Source: Misgurnus anguillicaudatus (lineage: Eukaryota > Chordata > Actinopteri > Cypriniformes > Cobitidae). Taken from it: a DNA stretch of 64,000 bases. Location: NCBI RefSeq assembly GCF_027580225.2, contig NC_073340.2, forward strand, positions 21,212,001-21,276,000, in the 5' to 3' direction. The position numbers were made by a program, and so were the translations under genes. Each line of letters opens with the position of its first letter. Position 1 is the stretch's first letter. Below, in pieces: positions 23,925 to 37,221 of the stretch. The notes below the pieces were generated by a model. The model saw only the letters and a list, made by a program, of their open reading frames with translations. It did not search any database and was not told the origin of the DNA.

Positions 23925-24711
23925 GGTGATTCTCGCGAAATTAAGACTTATGACGTGTCATGAAACATTTTGATTAAAAAAGTAAATGCAAAGTAAGAGT
24001 ATCAAAATAAGAAGCAAACAGTTACAGACATCTCTTGATGTACTATTTTGCACATGATTTCAAATTACATCATGTTTTTCCACATTTAAGGGGAAAATTT
24101 TCATTACCGCAATGTGTCCATGACTGGATTTGGATTCTTTGACATGGAAATATTTATAATTAAAAAATCTAAAAAATAAAAAGCTGTTATACAATAAACA
24201 TTTACAGTAAATAAACATGTGGTATTTGGTGATCATTGGTAAAGACAACAATAAGGAATATAAATGTGTCCAAGAAAAATGTTCTCATCCTCTGCAACAA
24301 TTTTCAATCATTGCTTAAGCCCTCAAGGAACTAACATTTTCAAAAAAAAATATTTGGAAGGGACATAATTGACTGTGACACTCAAGATGGCTACCAGATA
24401 AGCAGTTCTTATTTTTTCCCTCCAGATAAAAGTTGAAATTTTGTTTGGCACAGTACCTAGACAACTTTTTAGTTCTCATTACCAAAACATGAGTTTGTAA
24501 ATCCATATATTTAATGTAATATCATGTTGCGGTAATGACAATTTTTGATAATGATAATCTAAAAATTTAAATAAATTTATATGAAATATTTTTTAAATCC
24601 TCTAAAAATAATGTTTATAGTAAGTTCAGAAGTGCAAAAAAAAATATTGGCTTCAAGGGCTTTTTAAAAAAATTTGAAGCTTGACACCTTCTGGATTTCG
24701 TGAGAATCACC
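23925..24711. mobile_element. GGTGATTC-type DNA element, complete copy
   Basis: The ends are GGTGATTCTCGCGAAAT (23925) and ATTTCGTGAGAATCACC (to 24711). CAAAAG lies outside both (23919-23924 and 24712-24717), a likely 6-bp target duplication. The interior of about 750 bp is non-coding and matches 28780-29435. The flanking sequence GCTGCGTTTCCCAAAAG | CATCGTTAGCCAACTACG reads as one repeat once the insert is removed, so the element landed in an older repeat that extends to about 25080. Confidence 0.75.
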
Positions 24712-25084
24712 CAAAAGCATCGTTAGCCAACTACGTTTTGTAGCATAGTTCCTTAATATGTAGACTTATTTTGATCATGTTTTCAACAAAAGAAGCAAAA
24801 AACATGTATTGCATTCTATATCCATCATTCTAAATATATGCAATTTTTATTTTACGTCTTTAAGTTTGTAAACAGAATTAAACCGCTGTATTTGAAAACT
24901 GCGCATGTGCGCATATCTATGAGCTTTAAGACCCTGGGGAAATCCCTGGGAGAAGTGATGTAAGAGGGAACTTGTGACATCATCAACTATTGTTGTTGAA
25001 CCAACATGGTTCAAACAACGAATGTGCGACAAAGTTACTATATTTTCGCGAAACTGTCTTGACGGTAGTTAGTTTCTCCAACTA

Positions 25085-27438
25085 TGCAGCGTACTATGGT
25101 GGTTCAGCAGCAGTTTCATTGCAGGCCAGTGGCTAAACTGATTTCTGGAACAAATATCTTGAAAATATCGTTAAAAATTAAAACGTTTTGGTTTCTTAAA
25201 GACAAGGGGAGATGGCAAGCATGGATCACCACTATATGAAGAGAAGTTTGGCAGCCCAAATCTGTAGCAAACACTGTAAATTAATTTTACACAGTATGTT
25301 AACTCAGTGTAGTAGTTGATACGCTTTGGCTATAAATTTAACTAAGGTCTTTAACTACTTGTTATTTAATTTGCTTGTTATCAGAAATAATCTACACTAG
25401 AGGGACTAGTAGTTATTGTACCTGATTTTAAAAAAGGCAAAGAAGGATTAACTCACAGCAGTTGTGCTGTTATACTAAATATTAGCACTACTGTAATGCT
25501 GCTCGTCCAATCAGATCAGAGTACTGAACTACCATCTTATGATTCTTAATATCTCATATTATTTTACATCTCATCTCTGTGCCTCCTTTATGCAGTGGCC
25601 TTGTTAACGCCAAGCTGTTAGAAATGATCCACAAGAGATTTCCACAAGCATCAGTGAGTCCGAAGAGAATGAATCCGCTCTCGAAATGAAGCTTGTGAAG
25701 GGTTGACACAAAACAGCTGTGGCCTCCAGTCATTTGTTGTTTGCTTTCGTTGACTTCACAGTCTGCAGCATCACCATTTTTGCACAAATGTTCTGTTGAG
25801 GGTTTGATCGGAAAGCGCACCATAAATCAAACAACACCGCAGGACTTAAAGCGAGAAAGTAACAATAAATCAATGCGAACAATGTCAATACACGTTCACA
25901 TGTACACACTTGCATCTTGTTTATTCGGTTTGTTGTGCTTTTGACCCAATTAGAACCAATCAGATCCAGCCATGAGCTAGGAATCCCCGTTACCCTGGCA
26001 ACTGTGAGGTCACTGAAACAGATGGGTGGGAAGGGGGGTGCTTGGTCGTAAGGTTGTAAAATGCAGTTCCTCTCCCTTAACAGTACAGCTGCTGTGCAAG
26101 TGTTTAATGCATGCATGCATTCATTAGCGCAGGCACACGGGAAGTTACAGAGATGGAAATTCACAGAGGCAGATGATTTTTTAGATTAACTGTATCACCT
26201 ATGTTAAAAATAATCCTGCATGCTCTGGAATTAATATATAAAAATGTAAAGAGGATTAAACATTGCATGTTTTTAAACGATGCAATCAATGTCATACAAT
26301 AGAGAAGAACAGAAAAGCAAGGTGATGAAACTCCTCCATGCATGCTCATTTCTGGTGTGACCTGTTCTTCTCCGTAAGAATTTCTTTCAAACCCCCATCT
26401 CTCTCCCACAAAGAAAAGCACTTTACTCAAGCTAAAATGTTAATGAAGATATCAACAAATAAATTGCCGAAATAGTCCTTCAATGTTTGATGAGGTCTCT
26501 TTGGCCATCAGAAGCCGAGAAAACCAAGCAGGACTGGATTATGGAAGAAGAGCAGATGAGATGAAAGCAATGGAGGAAAGCAGGGGAGCGCTGGAGAGCA
26601 GAGTTGAAAAGCGAGGAGAGTGTGGGCGTATAGAGCTGTCATTTCGTCTTAGATGATGCTGTCTCCTTGTCTTGCTTAGTGAAATGTTAATCTGGCACGG
26701 AGTGGGAAAACACAGAAGATCAAAAATAGGTCAGAGGGAAAGAAAATGAGATGGCGAGGAACGTCCGTCTTGTGATTCGAAATGCACACACAGTGGGATG
26801 GGAAGGACAATCCAGCTTGAGAAGATGATAAAGAGATTTGCTGAATACAGACAGCAATAAAAAACACCCAGTGTACTGTAACGCTACAAATGGGTCCTAA
26901 AGTAAAACTACATGACAACATCTCTGAATGATTCAGATTGTTTACAGTTGTGTTTACATCTCTGAAATAAATAGATACATTCAAATAATTGTGCTATATT
27001 ATGAAGACTCTAAATCCTTTATCTGTTCTCTTTTTATTCATTAGCCTATGAAACTGTCCTCTTTAGCTCCAGTATATCTGCCCTCATCATCTTCAGCATC
27101 TCAGGATGTGCTGCTGTGTGCCGATCATAATTCCTTCTCATCTCATTCCCTCTTTCTCACCCTCTGACTGTGAATAGCAGGGAAGCAGGTGGTGGGGTGG
27201 GATAGACAGACTGAACTGCTCACACTTTGAATGAACAGGGTAAGGTTTTTTGGGAGTCTATGCGAGTTAATAAGGATGCACTTTGATCAACACAACCCCT
27301 GAGACAGGAATCATGCACACACACAATACATAAGAGCGACACACAGAGATATTTCACACTGGTTCCCTAAGGAGGTCTTTCTCTGTCACAGAGCCCTTGA
27401 GTGTCCTCTGCTGGTTGAGAGGCAAACACCATCATATG
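25085..27438. other. Intergenic DNA, no gene recognised
   Basis: No recognisable exon or repeat ends. GCATGCATGCATTC at about 26108-26121 is a short simple repeat. Confidence 0.5.
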
Positions 27439-27442
27439 TTAA

Positions 27443-27851
27443 AGGGATAGTTCATCCAAAAATGAAACTTTTGTCATCATTTACTCATCCTCGTGTTGTT
27501 CTAAACCTTTTTTTTTTTGATGAACACAAAAGAAGATATTTTGAGAAATTATGGTACACACAGCAGATAGTGACCATTGACTTCCATAGTAGGAATAAAA
27601 AATATGATGAAATTTAATGGGTACCGTGCTTTCCATCATTTATCAAAATATTTTCTTAATCATTTATCACAATACTTCCAAAATATTTTTTTCCTACTAT
27701 GGAAGTTAGTGGACACTATATGATGTGTGTTTATCATCATTTCTCAAAATATCTTCTTTTGTGTTCAGAAAAAAGAAATTCATACAGGTTTAGAACCACA
27801 CGAGAATGAGTTAATGATGACAAAATTTTCATTTTTGGGTGAACTATCCCT
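27443..27851. mobile_element. Palindromic TTAA-flanked MITE (AGGGATAGTTCA ends)
   Basis: TTAA at 27439-27442 and 27852-27855 flanks the termini AGGGATAGTTCATCCAAAAA and its inverse (TTTTTGGGTGAACTATCCCT). The two halves are complementary over most of the 409 bp (TCATCATTTACTCATCCTCG against the inverse near 27800), so a single strand could fold into one hairpin. This terminus is very common in cyprinid genomes. Confidence 0.85.
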
Positions 27852-28014
27852 TTAACCCTGTCTGGTAAAGTCCTTTTTTTGTGACTTACTGTTTTCTACA
27901 TGATGTAAAAACATTTTTTGAAAAATAACCTTGATATCTTTAATAACGACTGAGTAAGGTCATGGCAAAGAATGAAATTAATGAGTGAAATCAAACTTTG
28001 ATGCTCTTAATCTC

Positions 28015-28605
28015 ATAATTCGATTATGAGACCAAGTCATGACCAAGACCAGGACAGGCCGAGACAAGACCAAGACTTTAAAGGGTCGAGACGAAGTAGG
28101 CCGAGACCAAGTCAAGACCAGTGCAAGTCACTGCATTAAAACACTTATGATAAATGTGTATGCGTGTGTGTGTGTGTGTGTTTCTATGCCATGAGAAAAG
28201 TTGATAAAATAATCAAAGGCATTGCAGATATGTGGAAATTTATCTTTGTCTATAAGCAAATAAAAGTGAACAAATACTAAAGAGTTGGCTTGCCATCCAC
28301 TTAACACAATGCAGGTGTTTTTAGTAATAAAATTAGAAAAATTGTCATTGGGAGAAACCTAAACAATGCTTAAACAATGCCAACATCATATGCCAAACCT
28401 GAAAAAACTGCATAAAATTAATGATGAAAAAATAAATTTCTGATGTGCCATCAGTTGTGGTCTTGACCGGCCTTGAAATAAAATTCAGAGTCCTCTTTGT
28501 CTGAGACCGAGATGAGATCGAGTAAAAATGTGGTCGATTCCAAGACGAGACCAATACCTTTAAAAAGTGGTCTTGAGACCGGTCTCGAGAACTACAACAC
28601 TAGGT
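28015..28605. repeat. GAGACCAAG-type hAT-like repeat
   Basis: Degenerate tandem GAGACCAAGTCAAGACCA-like units (28026-28130) are matched by inverse units (28450-28600) ending GTCTCGAGAACTACAACACT followed by AG. The inverse, CTAGTGTTGTAGTTCTCGAG, is a familiar terminus of fish non-autonomous elements. A short TG run lies inside (28155-28182). Confidence 0.55.
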
Positions 28606-28774
28606 CACACATATAAGACATTTATGCATTTGGCAGACGCTTTAATCCAAAGTGACTTGCAATGCAAAGTTTGGCCTAAACTTGTGAGCTTTCCTCTGGA
28701 CTCAGACCTCACTGAATCCGGTTAAGGGGTTAATGGGAATTAGATTCTGGTTTCTAAGAGATTGTACATCATAC

Positions 28775-29435
28775 AAACAAATTTTGTTGTTTTTTCCACA
28801 TTTAAGGAGAACATTTTCATTACCGCAACGTGTCCATGACTGGATTTGGGTTTTTTGACATGGTCATTTTTATAATTAAAAATCTAAAAAAATAAAAAGC
28901 CTCAGTGCATGTTATACTATAAACATTTACAGTAAAGAAACATGTGGTATTTGGTGATCAATGGTAAATGTAGAGACAATAATAAGGAATATAGGCTAAA
29001 TGTGTCCAAGACCAATTTTTTTCAATCATTATTTAAGCCCTCAAGGAACTAACATAGGGAGAAAAATTGTTAGAAGGGACATAATTGACTGTGACACTCA
29101 AGATGGCTACCAGGTAAGCAGTCCTTATTTTTTCTCTCCAGATAAAAGTTGAAATTTTGTTTGTTATAGTACCTACAACTTTTTAGTTCTCATTACCGAA
29201 ATATGAGTTTGTAAATGCATATATTTAATGTAATATCATGTTGCGGTAATTATAATTTTTTATAATGATAAAAATGTAAATAATTCTACAGGAAATATTT
29301 TTTAAATCCTCTAAAAATAATGGTTATAGTAAGTTCAGACCTTAATCTTATATGTGAAAAAAAATCGGCTTCAAGGGCTTTTTTAAAAATTCTGATGCTG
29401 GACACCTTCTAAATCAGGATTTCGTGAGAATCACC
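28775..29435. mobile_element. GGTGATTC-type DNA element, left-truncated copy
   Basis: It matches 24060-24711 in the same order and orientation (CCACATTTAAGGAGAACATT; CCGCAACGTGTCCATGACTG; GTGACACTCAAGATGGCTAC) and ends TTTCGTGAGAATCACC at 29435. The left about 130 bp of the complete copy, including its terminus, is absent. The left limit is approximate. Confidence 0.75.
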
Positions 29436-29437
29436 CA

Positions 29438-31760
29438 AATGCATAAATGTGAACCACCTGCATTTTGTACATTTCATTAAATGAAAAGGCAGGATTAGTT
29501 AAAAAAAGCATAAATTAAAAAAGTCTATTCAGCACGTTCTGTGCTTTGTTAATATTTTTGCTACATCATTCCATCAACTATAATATTGACACTAATACCC
29601 AAGTGGATGTGCCCAAATGCTCATAGTGATCTCACCGTCGCAACCTGTTATATTTTATCATCCGAAAACATTTTGCTGTTCATCTATTTGTACAATCATG
29701 TCTCTACATTGTGTAATTGAGCATGTCCTATTTGTATGCGTGCTGCAAACGCCTGGCCCCATAACACTGCGCTAATGCAATGCTTCTGCACTCGCTGACC
29801 CCCGTTAGATAACTAAAAATGTGTAAAGACAAGCACTTTCTAAGGACATTCTCATCCATCCAGAGCTTTATATCAATCTTCTCCTTCCACCCACCATCGC
29901 CAACCGTGCACACAATCTCCAGGCCCGTAGGCCCACATCGAGGGGTCACAATCTACCTGCCATCTTTATAATCACTCCTGGAAAGATGCAACGATAAATG
30001 CGTTCACCTGCCACGGTTCACGGCTCTCACCCCTTCCTTACCCTTTGCAAAATTTATGACAAAACGACAGATCCAATGCTATAATTCTTCTCCTCAACAC
30101 ACATACACACCTCTGTGGTTTTAGCTCTAATTATACTAAGAAGTAGGCTGATGTTCTAGTTCAGAGCACCCAAGTGGGTGGCCTGATTCACCATCACTGG
30201 GCATGTGGAGAGGATTGGGAGGTGGAGGGTGAGAGAGAGCTCACAGCATAATGTTAAGAGGTATGAGATGATACGCTTGGTCTTACGCGGTGCCGACAGA
30301 TCAGCAGGACGTGCTGGAATCTGTTTGATCATTGCAGTGAGAGACGTTGATATTAAAGCAGAATTCATGAAATGCATAATTATGACTAAACTATAACTAA
30401 AGATCCTATAGAATCATATATAAAGAGGAACCTAAGCCATATCTAAGTATCTAAATTCAGATATAGATATCACAATGCCAAGACTTGGTGGCCAGGTCTT
30501 TTGGATTGAGCTACTATTAAGTTACCCTAGAATAACCTACTTATTATTATTTTCTCTGTGACTAATGTTCAGTTTCATGAACACATAGACATGATTACAT
30601 CATGAGTGGTTGCTCAGCAACTAAGCATCAGATTAGTCTGGACACCTGTAGTCTGATCCTCCAACTGATCAGACAGATTTCGAGTCCATGGCTGTAGTGA
30701 GAAATTGTAATGATAAACTGGTGAGGACTAGTCATGACCACACAAAATTCCTCTGTCATTTGCCATAACAAATATAATCCAATTAATAAAAAGACATACA
30801 TACACACATGCACATACATAAACAGATTAAAGGCTTAATCATAAGCCTGCATACACAGGAACAACAATATAGAGATACAAAAATAAAGATTAATCCTCCT
30901 TTAGATACTAATGGTCACATCCAGCATCCAATCCACCCATCAAAAGTCCATGAATCTCAAGTGTATCTGAATCTTTATGAGAGATCTGGACTTATAAAGA
31001 AGAAAACCCACTGATAGGAGCCCATGTGAGACAAATGAACATCAATAGAAAGTGAGACGGAGGGAAAGAGAGAGAGTTGCATAACCATGAGCATCTTCTG
31101 GTGAATCGCTGGTTGCTAAGCAACAGCATCCATGCAGCAGCTGCATTGCGACAGCGTTGAAAGCACAGTTGGTACTACAGGTGATCACTCTCGTCCCTTC
31201 ACCTTTCTCTGACTGAGGTTGAAACTGAGGTCTGTGTGTTCCCGCCAGTCTTATTAAAAAACAAGTGCATTCGTTTTGATGACTCAAATACAACGTGGTG
31301 ATCACAGACCAGCCTGTGCTGAGTCACGCTGCGCAGGGAGTAAAGAGTTAAACAAATCATGCATGAGGCAGCGTAAAAGAGAGAAAAAAGTGCGGGAATG
31401 ATGCAACCAGTTTCAAAACACAGATGGGGCTGGTGGTGGCTTGCTCTTCAGCATCAAAACTTGAAATACAACTAACAACAGGACGTAAAACAGGAGACTA
31501 CTTAAAAGGGTTTTAAATAACTTACTTGGTGTTTTGAGTCGATAGTATGAGTTCAGGACTGTTCAATCGTACAGGAACACATATAGTATACCACCCCAAA
31601 CCACAGCGAATTGTTCAAATGTTGAGGGCTTTACATAAACTACGCTATTGTCATGAAACAGACTTGAAACACAAATATATAGTGAAAGCCTTAGAAACAC
31701 ATACATAGCATTAAAATGAAACTTACACGCATGCGCAAAAGCTGCAGCGCTTACCACGGT
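29438..31760. other. Intergenic DNA, no gene recognised
   Basis: No supported gene. A somewhat GC-richer stretch near 29728-29949 has a short minus-strand frame without known motif. Confidence 0.5.
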
Positions 31761-32084
31761 TGTTGTTAGAAGGAATACAGCTACGGCCAAAATCTCGCTG
31801 TTTTCATCCTAATGGCCCATCATCCATAATGTGGGCACTGTTAGAAGAAATGGTCATAAATTAGCCGTCACTGGGGCAGTACCCTAAAGCAGTTGTTCTC
31901 AAACTGGGGGGCCCCAGTTTTAGGACATTTTTAATTGATCATAAATTCAGTGAAATTAAACTTCAGAAAAAATAAGACTACTAACCAGCAGCACTACATT
32001 GCATAAATAAATGTGTTTCGTTTAAATAATCCTACCCTAAAATTTCACGGGGTTTAGGCCGTTGCTGTATCCTATCTAGGCAAA

Positions 32085-32343
32085 TCTTTTTTTAAAATTT
32101 TTATTTTTTATTGAAAATATCAAAATTTACAAACAAACATGGCTGCATGAGATTCGTTTCTTCAAAATTAGTATATAGAAAAGATATAGCCTGAGGGAGC
32201 AGCTCTTAATGCAAATAGGAATTACACATGTATTTGAATACAAAACAAATAATTATAATAAAATTAAAACAAACAAAAAGAAAAGATGAAAAAAGATAAG
32301 GGGATAATTCAGACATTGTTCATCTATTTACATCTGTTGGGAA
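32085..32343 (-). mobile_element. Retroposed insertion with 14-bp target duplication
   Basis: CCTATCTAGGCAAA occurs immediately before (32071-32084) and immediately after (32344-32357) this 259-bp insert. The left edge is T-rich (TCTTTTTTTAAAATTTTTAT), as expected for the poly-A end of a minus-strand copy. Long direct duplications with an A-rich end are the mark of LINE-driven integration. No reverse-transcriptase motif is present, so it is a truncated LINE 3' end or a SINE. Confidence 0.75.
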
Positions 32344-32879
32344 CCTATCTAGGCAAAACCTCGGTTTTTCATCCTAATTCTAAACCAAAATCTCGCGAGA
32401 TTTGACCGTAGCTGTATCCCCTCTAACCAGAATGTCTTATTTCCTTGGTTGCGTCTTATCCTATTAAACTCCACTGCCACCTGCTGGATACAAAAGGAAA
32501 TGCACGCATGTTTCAGAGTTCAATGGTTAATTTTTGTAAAGGTCAACTTTTTTCCCCTTGAAACTATTCTTATATGCACTCTGTATTTTAACTTTTATTT
32601 ACTTTAAATATATTATATCTTTAAAAGTGTGGGATGTATGTGTATTTTACCCAAAATAGCTCAGATGACACAAAGGCACTCTTTATTGTCTATATAATCG
32701 TCAGAATTTCCTCCAAAACTTTCTTAAATCTCTCTGTCTCCCTCTCTCTGTGTGTGCGTTACATCTCTGTGTGTTGGTCAAAGTAATTTCTAAGAACTCT
32801 TAATCAATAATAAAGCTCTGACTTCTAGGAAGCCACAGCTACAGTGTTTAAACTGAAAGGCACCAGGGACAATCTAGCC

Positions 32880-33103
32880 CGACGGAGTCTGCGAGTTGCC
32901 TGCCAAAGCATATTATATTAATAGCCTCAATTTTAATATATATTTCCTACATATTTTTTAAATAAGCTTGGTTTCGTGTATGCACGTTAACATTTTAAAC
33001 AATGATAAAATATACAATCAATATAAAATAAAATCAACAAGTAAAACAAAAAAGCTTTAAGTAAGTTTTATCCATTGTGGTAGCCCCTGGTTGGAGACCC
33101 CTG
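32880..33103. mobile_element. hAT-like MITE with 8-bp target duplication
   Basis: ATCTAGCC at 32872-32879 and 33104-33111 flanks 224 bp. The right end GGTTGGAGACCCCTG is a typical inverse hAT terminus (CAGGGGTCTCCAACC). The left end (CGACGGAGTCTGCGAGTTGCC) is diverged but alignable. Confidence 0.65.
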
Positions 33104-33964
33104 ATCTAGCCAAATTCTGTTGCTGCCCAGAGATATTAAACTCCACAAATCACACAGACAGTGGACTTTATGTTTGAAAGATTGGTGTATGTCTAGTGAT
33201 GTGTGGCAGACTGAAGCATACAAATCTGGCAAACCTATCCAGACTTAGTTTGTAGAGGGGAGAATGTAACCTGACCCTTCCCCTCCTCAGTTTCCTGCGA
33301 GAGCAAGGTAGTTTGGCAATCCTTTAGTAATTGAATTACTTTTTGGACACAGAGGAAATGTAAAAAACATTTAATTTCTTACCTCGTTTGACCTGAATGA
33401 CTCACCGAAATAAATGCAAAGCAGGTTATTATATCAACTCAAGAACCAGACATCACTGGAACACCATTATTCTATTACATATTCCATTAGTCATTATACA
33501 CATGACGACTTTCCTGCAAACTCGTAACTGTTAAGAGTTATTTACAAGGCACAGATGTCTGAGTATATTTATAGCACAGAACAGTGTCTTCATGGCAAAC
33601 TCCACGTTTAGATCAACCATACTGAACTCGTATTGATGAACTAATATCCTGTTCCCTACACATCTACCTACTGACCTCAAATGTCCTGAAAAAAATTGTA
33701 TTTTAACAAAATCAGACTAAAACCTGTAATCTAAAACATATTTATTAAGGCCTATCATCATCCATAATGTGGGCACTGTTAGTAGTGTGTACCCTAAAGC
33801 AGTGGTTCTCAAACTGGGGGCCGTAGGACTACATTGCATAAATAAATATATTTTGTTTAATTTAAAAATATGTTTTGTTTAATTTTTGTTTAAATAAATA
33901 TGGGGTACTGCCCCAAAGACAGCTTGGGATCAATTTTTGAACATTTATTACAGTCTATTGTCAT

Positions 33965-34796
33965 GGTTAGTATACAAAAACTTAAAAAAAAATCTGAATC
34001 TGAACAGAGACGAGCAGTTTACACATACAACACTTTTATTTTTGAATATTAAGACAATGAAGCATAAGCCAAGAGCACCAAGAGTGACAGCTACTGGTGA
34101 AAGAGGGGCATGCAGAGCGACCTTCTGCCCCCCAAAAACAGCAAACTGCAACCCACAGTCAAACAAAATAATACAACGGAACAACTTAGTAACAGCCTGG
34201 GACCATTAACTGTACAGAAGAGAAAATGAAGAAAGAATAACATAACAAGAGGGCAAGAGAGGTGTGAATAATTACACGGTATACAGTACACATCTTGGGC
34301 AGTGTAAAAAATGAAAGTAAAAATAAAATAATACATAAGATAGTTAAAGAGAGATCGTGATATCCATGTCAATGCAAAGAACTCATGCTGTATGTTGCAG
34401 CGTTTTGAGGGCCCAGTCGCAAGGGTCCAATCAAAATACAGAGCCAGGTGCAAGAGTCTTCTTTAGTCCAATCATTGTCAGGCAGTGTCGACATGACACC
34501 CAGTCCTAAGCCCACCTTTAGCCCCTTGATCTAAAACAGATGTGCATATAGAGCTTTAAAGTGACTTGAAGTTTTAGCCGATGATGCATCCTGGTTTTTT
34601 GTCAATCTTTAAAATTGAACAAAGCTAAAAGCCCCTTCCTATGGGTTGCAATATGCAGAAACATCAAATCACAAATGAAAAAACATTTTTTTCTGTTGGT
34701 AATGCACACAGCTCTGCACAAAAATGGCTTGCAACATGGCTTCTTTTCTATCATAGCATTGTTACATCCTAAAAAAAATCCCTTGAATGAAATGAC
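33965..34796. other. Intergenic DNA, no gene recognised
   Basis: No supported feature. Confidence 0.5.
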
Positions 34797-35347
34797 ACAC
34801 TGTAAAAAAATCTTTGCTGCCTCATTTTTTGATGAATCAACTCAGATTTACAAGTCATGACAACTTACAATTATTTATCTTGACAAGAGATTAGTTGCTA
34901 CAACTTATAAGATTAAGTTTACTTTTTTAAATTATATTTTATAAGTTATAACAACTCCACGGTTCCCCGCAGAAAATGTGTTAGTTAAGGTTGTAGGGGT
35001 GGGCGAGGCCAGGGGCATGGCAATCAAAGGGGCGGGGCGTACGCGTCATGATGAAAATATTTTTATTTAAAACACTCAAAAAACAAAATTTTAAAGAAAC
35101 TATGACAGAAAATGAACACATACTAGATTATTAATGAATTAAATTTTGTATCAACTGTGGCGGGCGTGCCCGCTCGCAGTGTGAAGCGCGTCCACGCTAT
35201 TCTCCAAAATGAACTTGACGACCTAGTTAAGGTGGTAGGGTTTCCCAGCTAAGGTGGGCCACCCGAACTGAAAAGTGCTGCAGGACACCCTGAACTCATA
35301 TCTAGTCAAGATAAATAATTGTACGTTTAAATGACTTTATTACAGTG
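34797..35347. mobile_element. ACACTGTAAAA-type element with insert
   Basis: The left end ACACTGTAAAAAAATCTTTG is mirrored by TTATTACAGTG at 35337-35347. ACTTACAATTATTTATCTTG (34862) matches the inverse of the right end (CAAGATAAATAATTGTACG near 35308). A GC-richer block (about 34955-35295, from GGTTCCCCGCAGAAAATGTG) interrupts it and looks like a later insertion. Confidence 0.6.
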
Positions 35348-37218
35348 CATGAAATTCATCTACTCTAACAAGACTATTGACAGGTGTATATCACCTGTCA
35401 GGCCACATACTGCCAATCTAAAGCCTTAGTATCACATACATCCCACAATCGTGAACGTTCATCTTGCTTTGTAGCCCTCCATGCACATTGTCTTTTTCTG
35501 TGCAATCATTTGAGTCAATCATGTACCCGCTGATCTTTAAATTGGACACATTTAACTTGTGTGTAAAAAGCATAAACTTAGGGTCTTACTAACTAAAATA
35601 TTCAGGATTAAAAGCTTTGTGTAAGCTAATATATTTTGATATAGAACTACAGAACTATACACTTGTATAAATACTCATTACATACATTTTGTTGCATTTT
35701 CTATTACATTTACCGCAATTTGTAAGATGTTGATTAACTAGATGGGGGTCTACTAAAATCGGGATGTTGGAGGAGACGGTGAAGTTATTTTGGGGTAAAG
35801 GCACTTTCGAAAGTTAATGAAAAACCCATACAGTCAGCCAATTAGCACCTTTTGGGTATAAAACTAGACCCCATTTTTACTTTCAAATGCTTGAAATAAT
35901 CATTTTGAGAGGATGGGGACTGAATGCAATCACACTGACACTTTTTTCCATTCTCTCCGTCTATGATGGTAAACACCAGAGCCTTTGGTCACAAATCCAT
36001 AGTTTCTCTCATACACCTTGACACATTGCACTAGAACCATTATATCATAACGTGGACAGAATGACACGACCCTGATAACACTTTTAAAGGAGACCTTCAC
36101 ATCTGTTTTTCACATGGGTCACCACAAAAACTAAGCCCAAGAACATTATTGCATTTCTTTCAAGCAATTACTTGTATGAAAATATTTCATTTTTAATCTG
36201 TATCAATATATATAGATGTGTATATATATAGTGAGACATAGACAGATATATTTTAATCCATTACTTCTTTAGTAAAACTAAAAGACATGAGACACCAAGA
36301 TGCCCATCTCTACTATCTGACCGAACGCAAGTTCCACCCCTGAAAATAACAGGTACAAAAGTATAGGTAAGTACACATCAAGTTTAATGGATTAGTGCAT
36401 TGAGGAGTGTCCAGAGCTAAGCCAAGCATGACACACCTTTAGAGGTGAGCAGTATATAAGCAGGACACCTGACCTCCGTTCAGATGCAAAATCATCCCGC
36501 TTCACTGTCACCTTCCCAGCCGAGCCTCTAAATTGCACTAATTTACCCACACAATGCACTGCAGGATGGCGGGTACGCTCCTCATGTCTCTGAATTCTGA
36601 CCCTCTTGCACATGGAAAAATAGATGAATCGATTGAAGAATAATGTGAAGGAAGACGACTTTTAATGCATTAAGGTGGACTGTGAACTACAGATAAACCA
36701 AAACTTTTCCTAATTGTGTGATACGGGTAGGATGGGGTAACTCAACACAAAGAGCACACAAAGCTGGTTATAGCAAACTGTTTAGGTGTTGCAAGCCTAA
36801 GCTAAGCTGAGCCTAATGTGAACATTTGGCAGGTCTACCTGATCTAATCAAAACAAGACAAATCTATCAATGCATCGCACATCAGCACCAGCACCAGGCC
36901 TTCTTATATTTCTCTCCATGGTGCCATTTGAATTTGGTGCAGGCACATTGATGTCATGATGCGTTTTTAAATCAGACCACTGTTAGTGATGTGTCCACTA
37001 CACGCACCACATAATAAACTAAAAGCTTGAGATGTATGAAGGCACACTGCTTAAGTGACTAGATGTACTGTATGTGTATGGATGTTGGGACTAAAACAAC
37101 AAGGAGTAAACAATATTTCCTTTTTCCTAGATTTATCAAGAACACCTTTATGGCATTTGAAACTCTTATTTTACTTTACAACTTAAGTGTTTGCAGGTTC
37201 TGACTGATTCGGTCTTCC
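35348..37218. other. Intergenic DNA, no gene recognised
   Basis: No exon recognised. Short TA-rich runs at 36207-36235. This region could in part be downstream flank of socs5. Confidence 0.5.
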
Positions 37219-37221
37219 TAA

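Larger units (their letters stand above)
31800..33960. repeat. Repeat-rich block with a local duplication
   Basis: CATCCATAATGTGGGCACTG, TACCCTAAAGCAG...GTTCTCAAACTG and CTACATTGCATAAATAAAT occur in this order at 31822-32014 and again, more compactly, at 33762-33850. Between them lie a retroposed insert (32085-32343), an hAT MITE (32880-33103) and unremarkable sequence. CAGTGGTTCTCAAACTGGGG at 33800 is a typical hAT terminus; the matching right end was not found. Confidence 0.6.
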
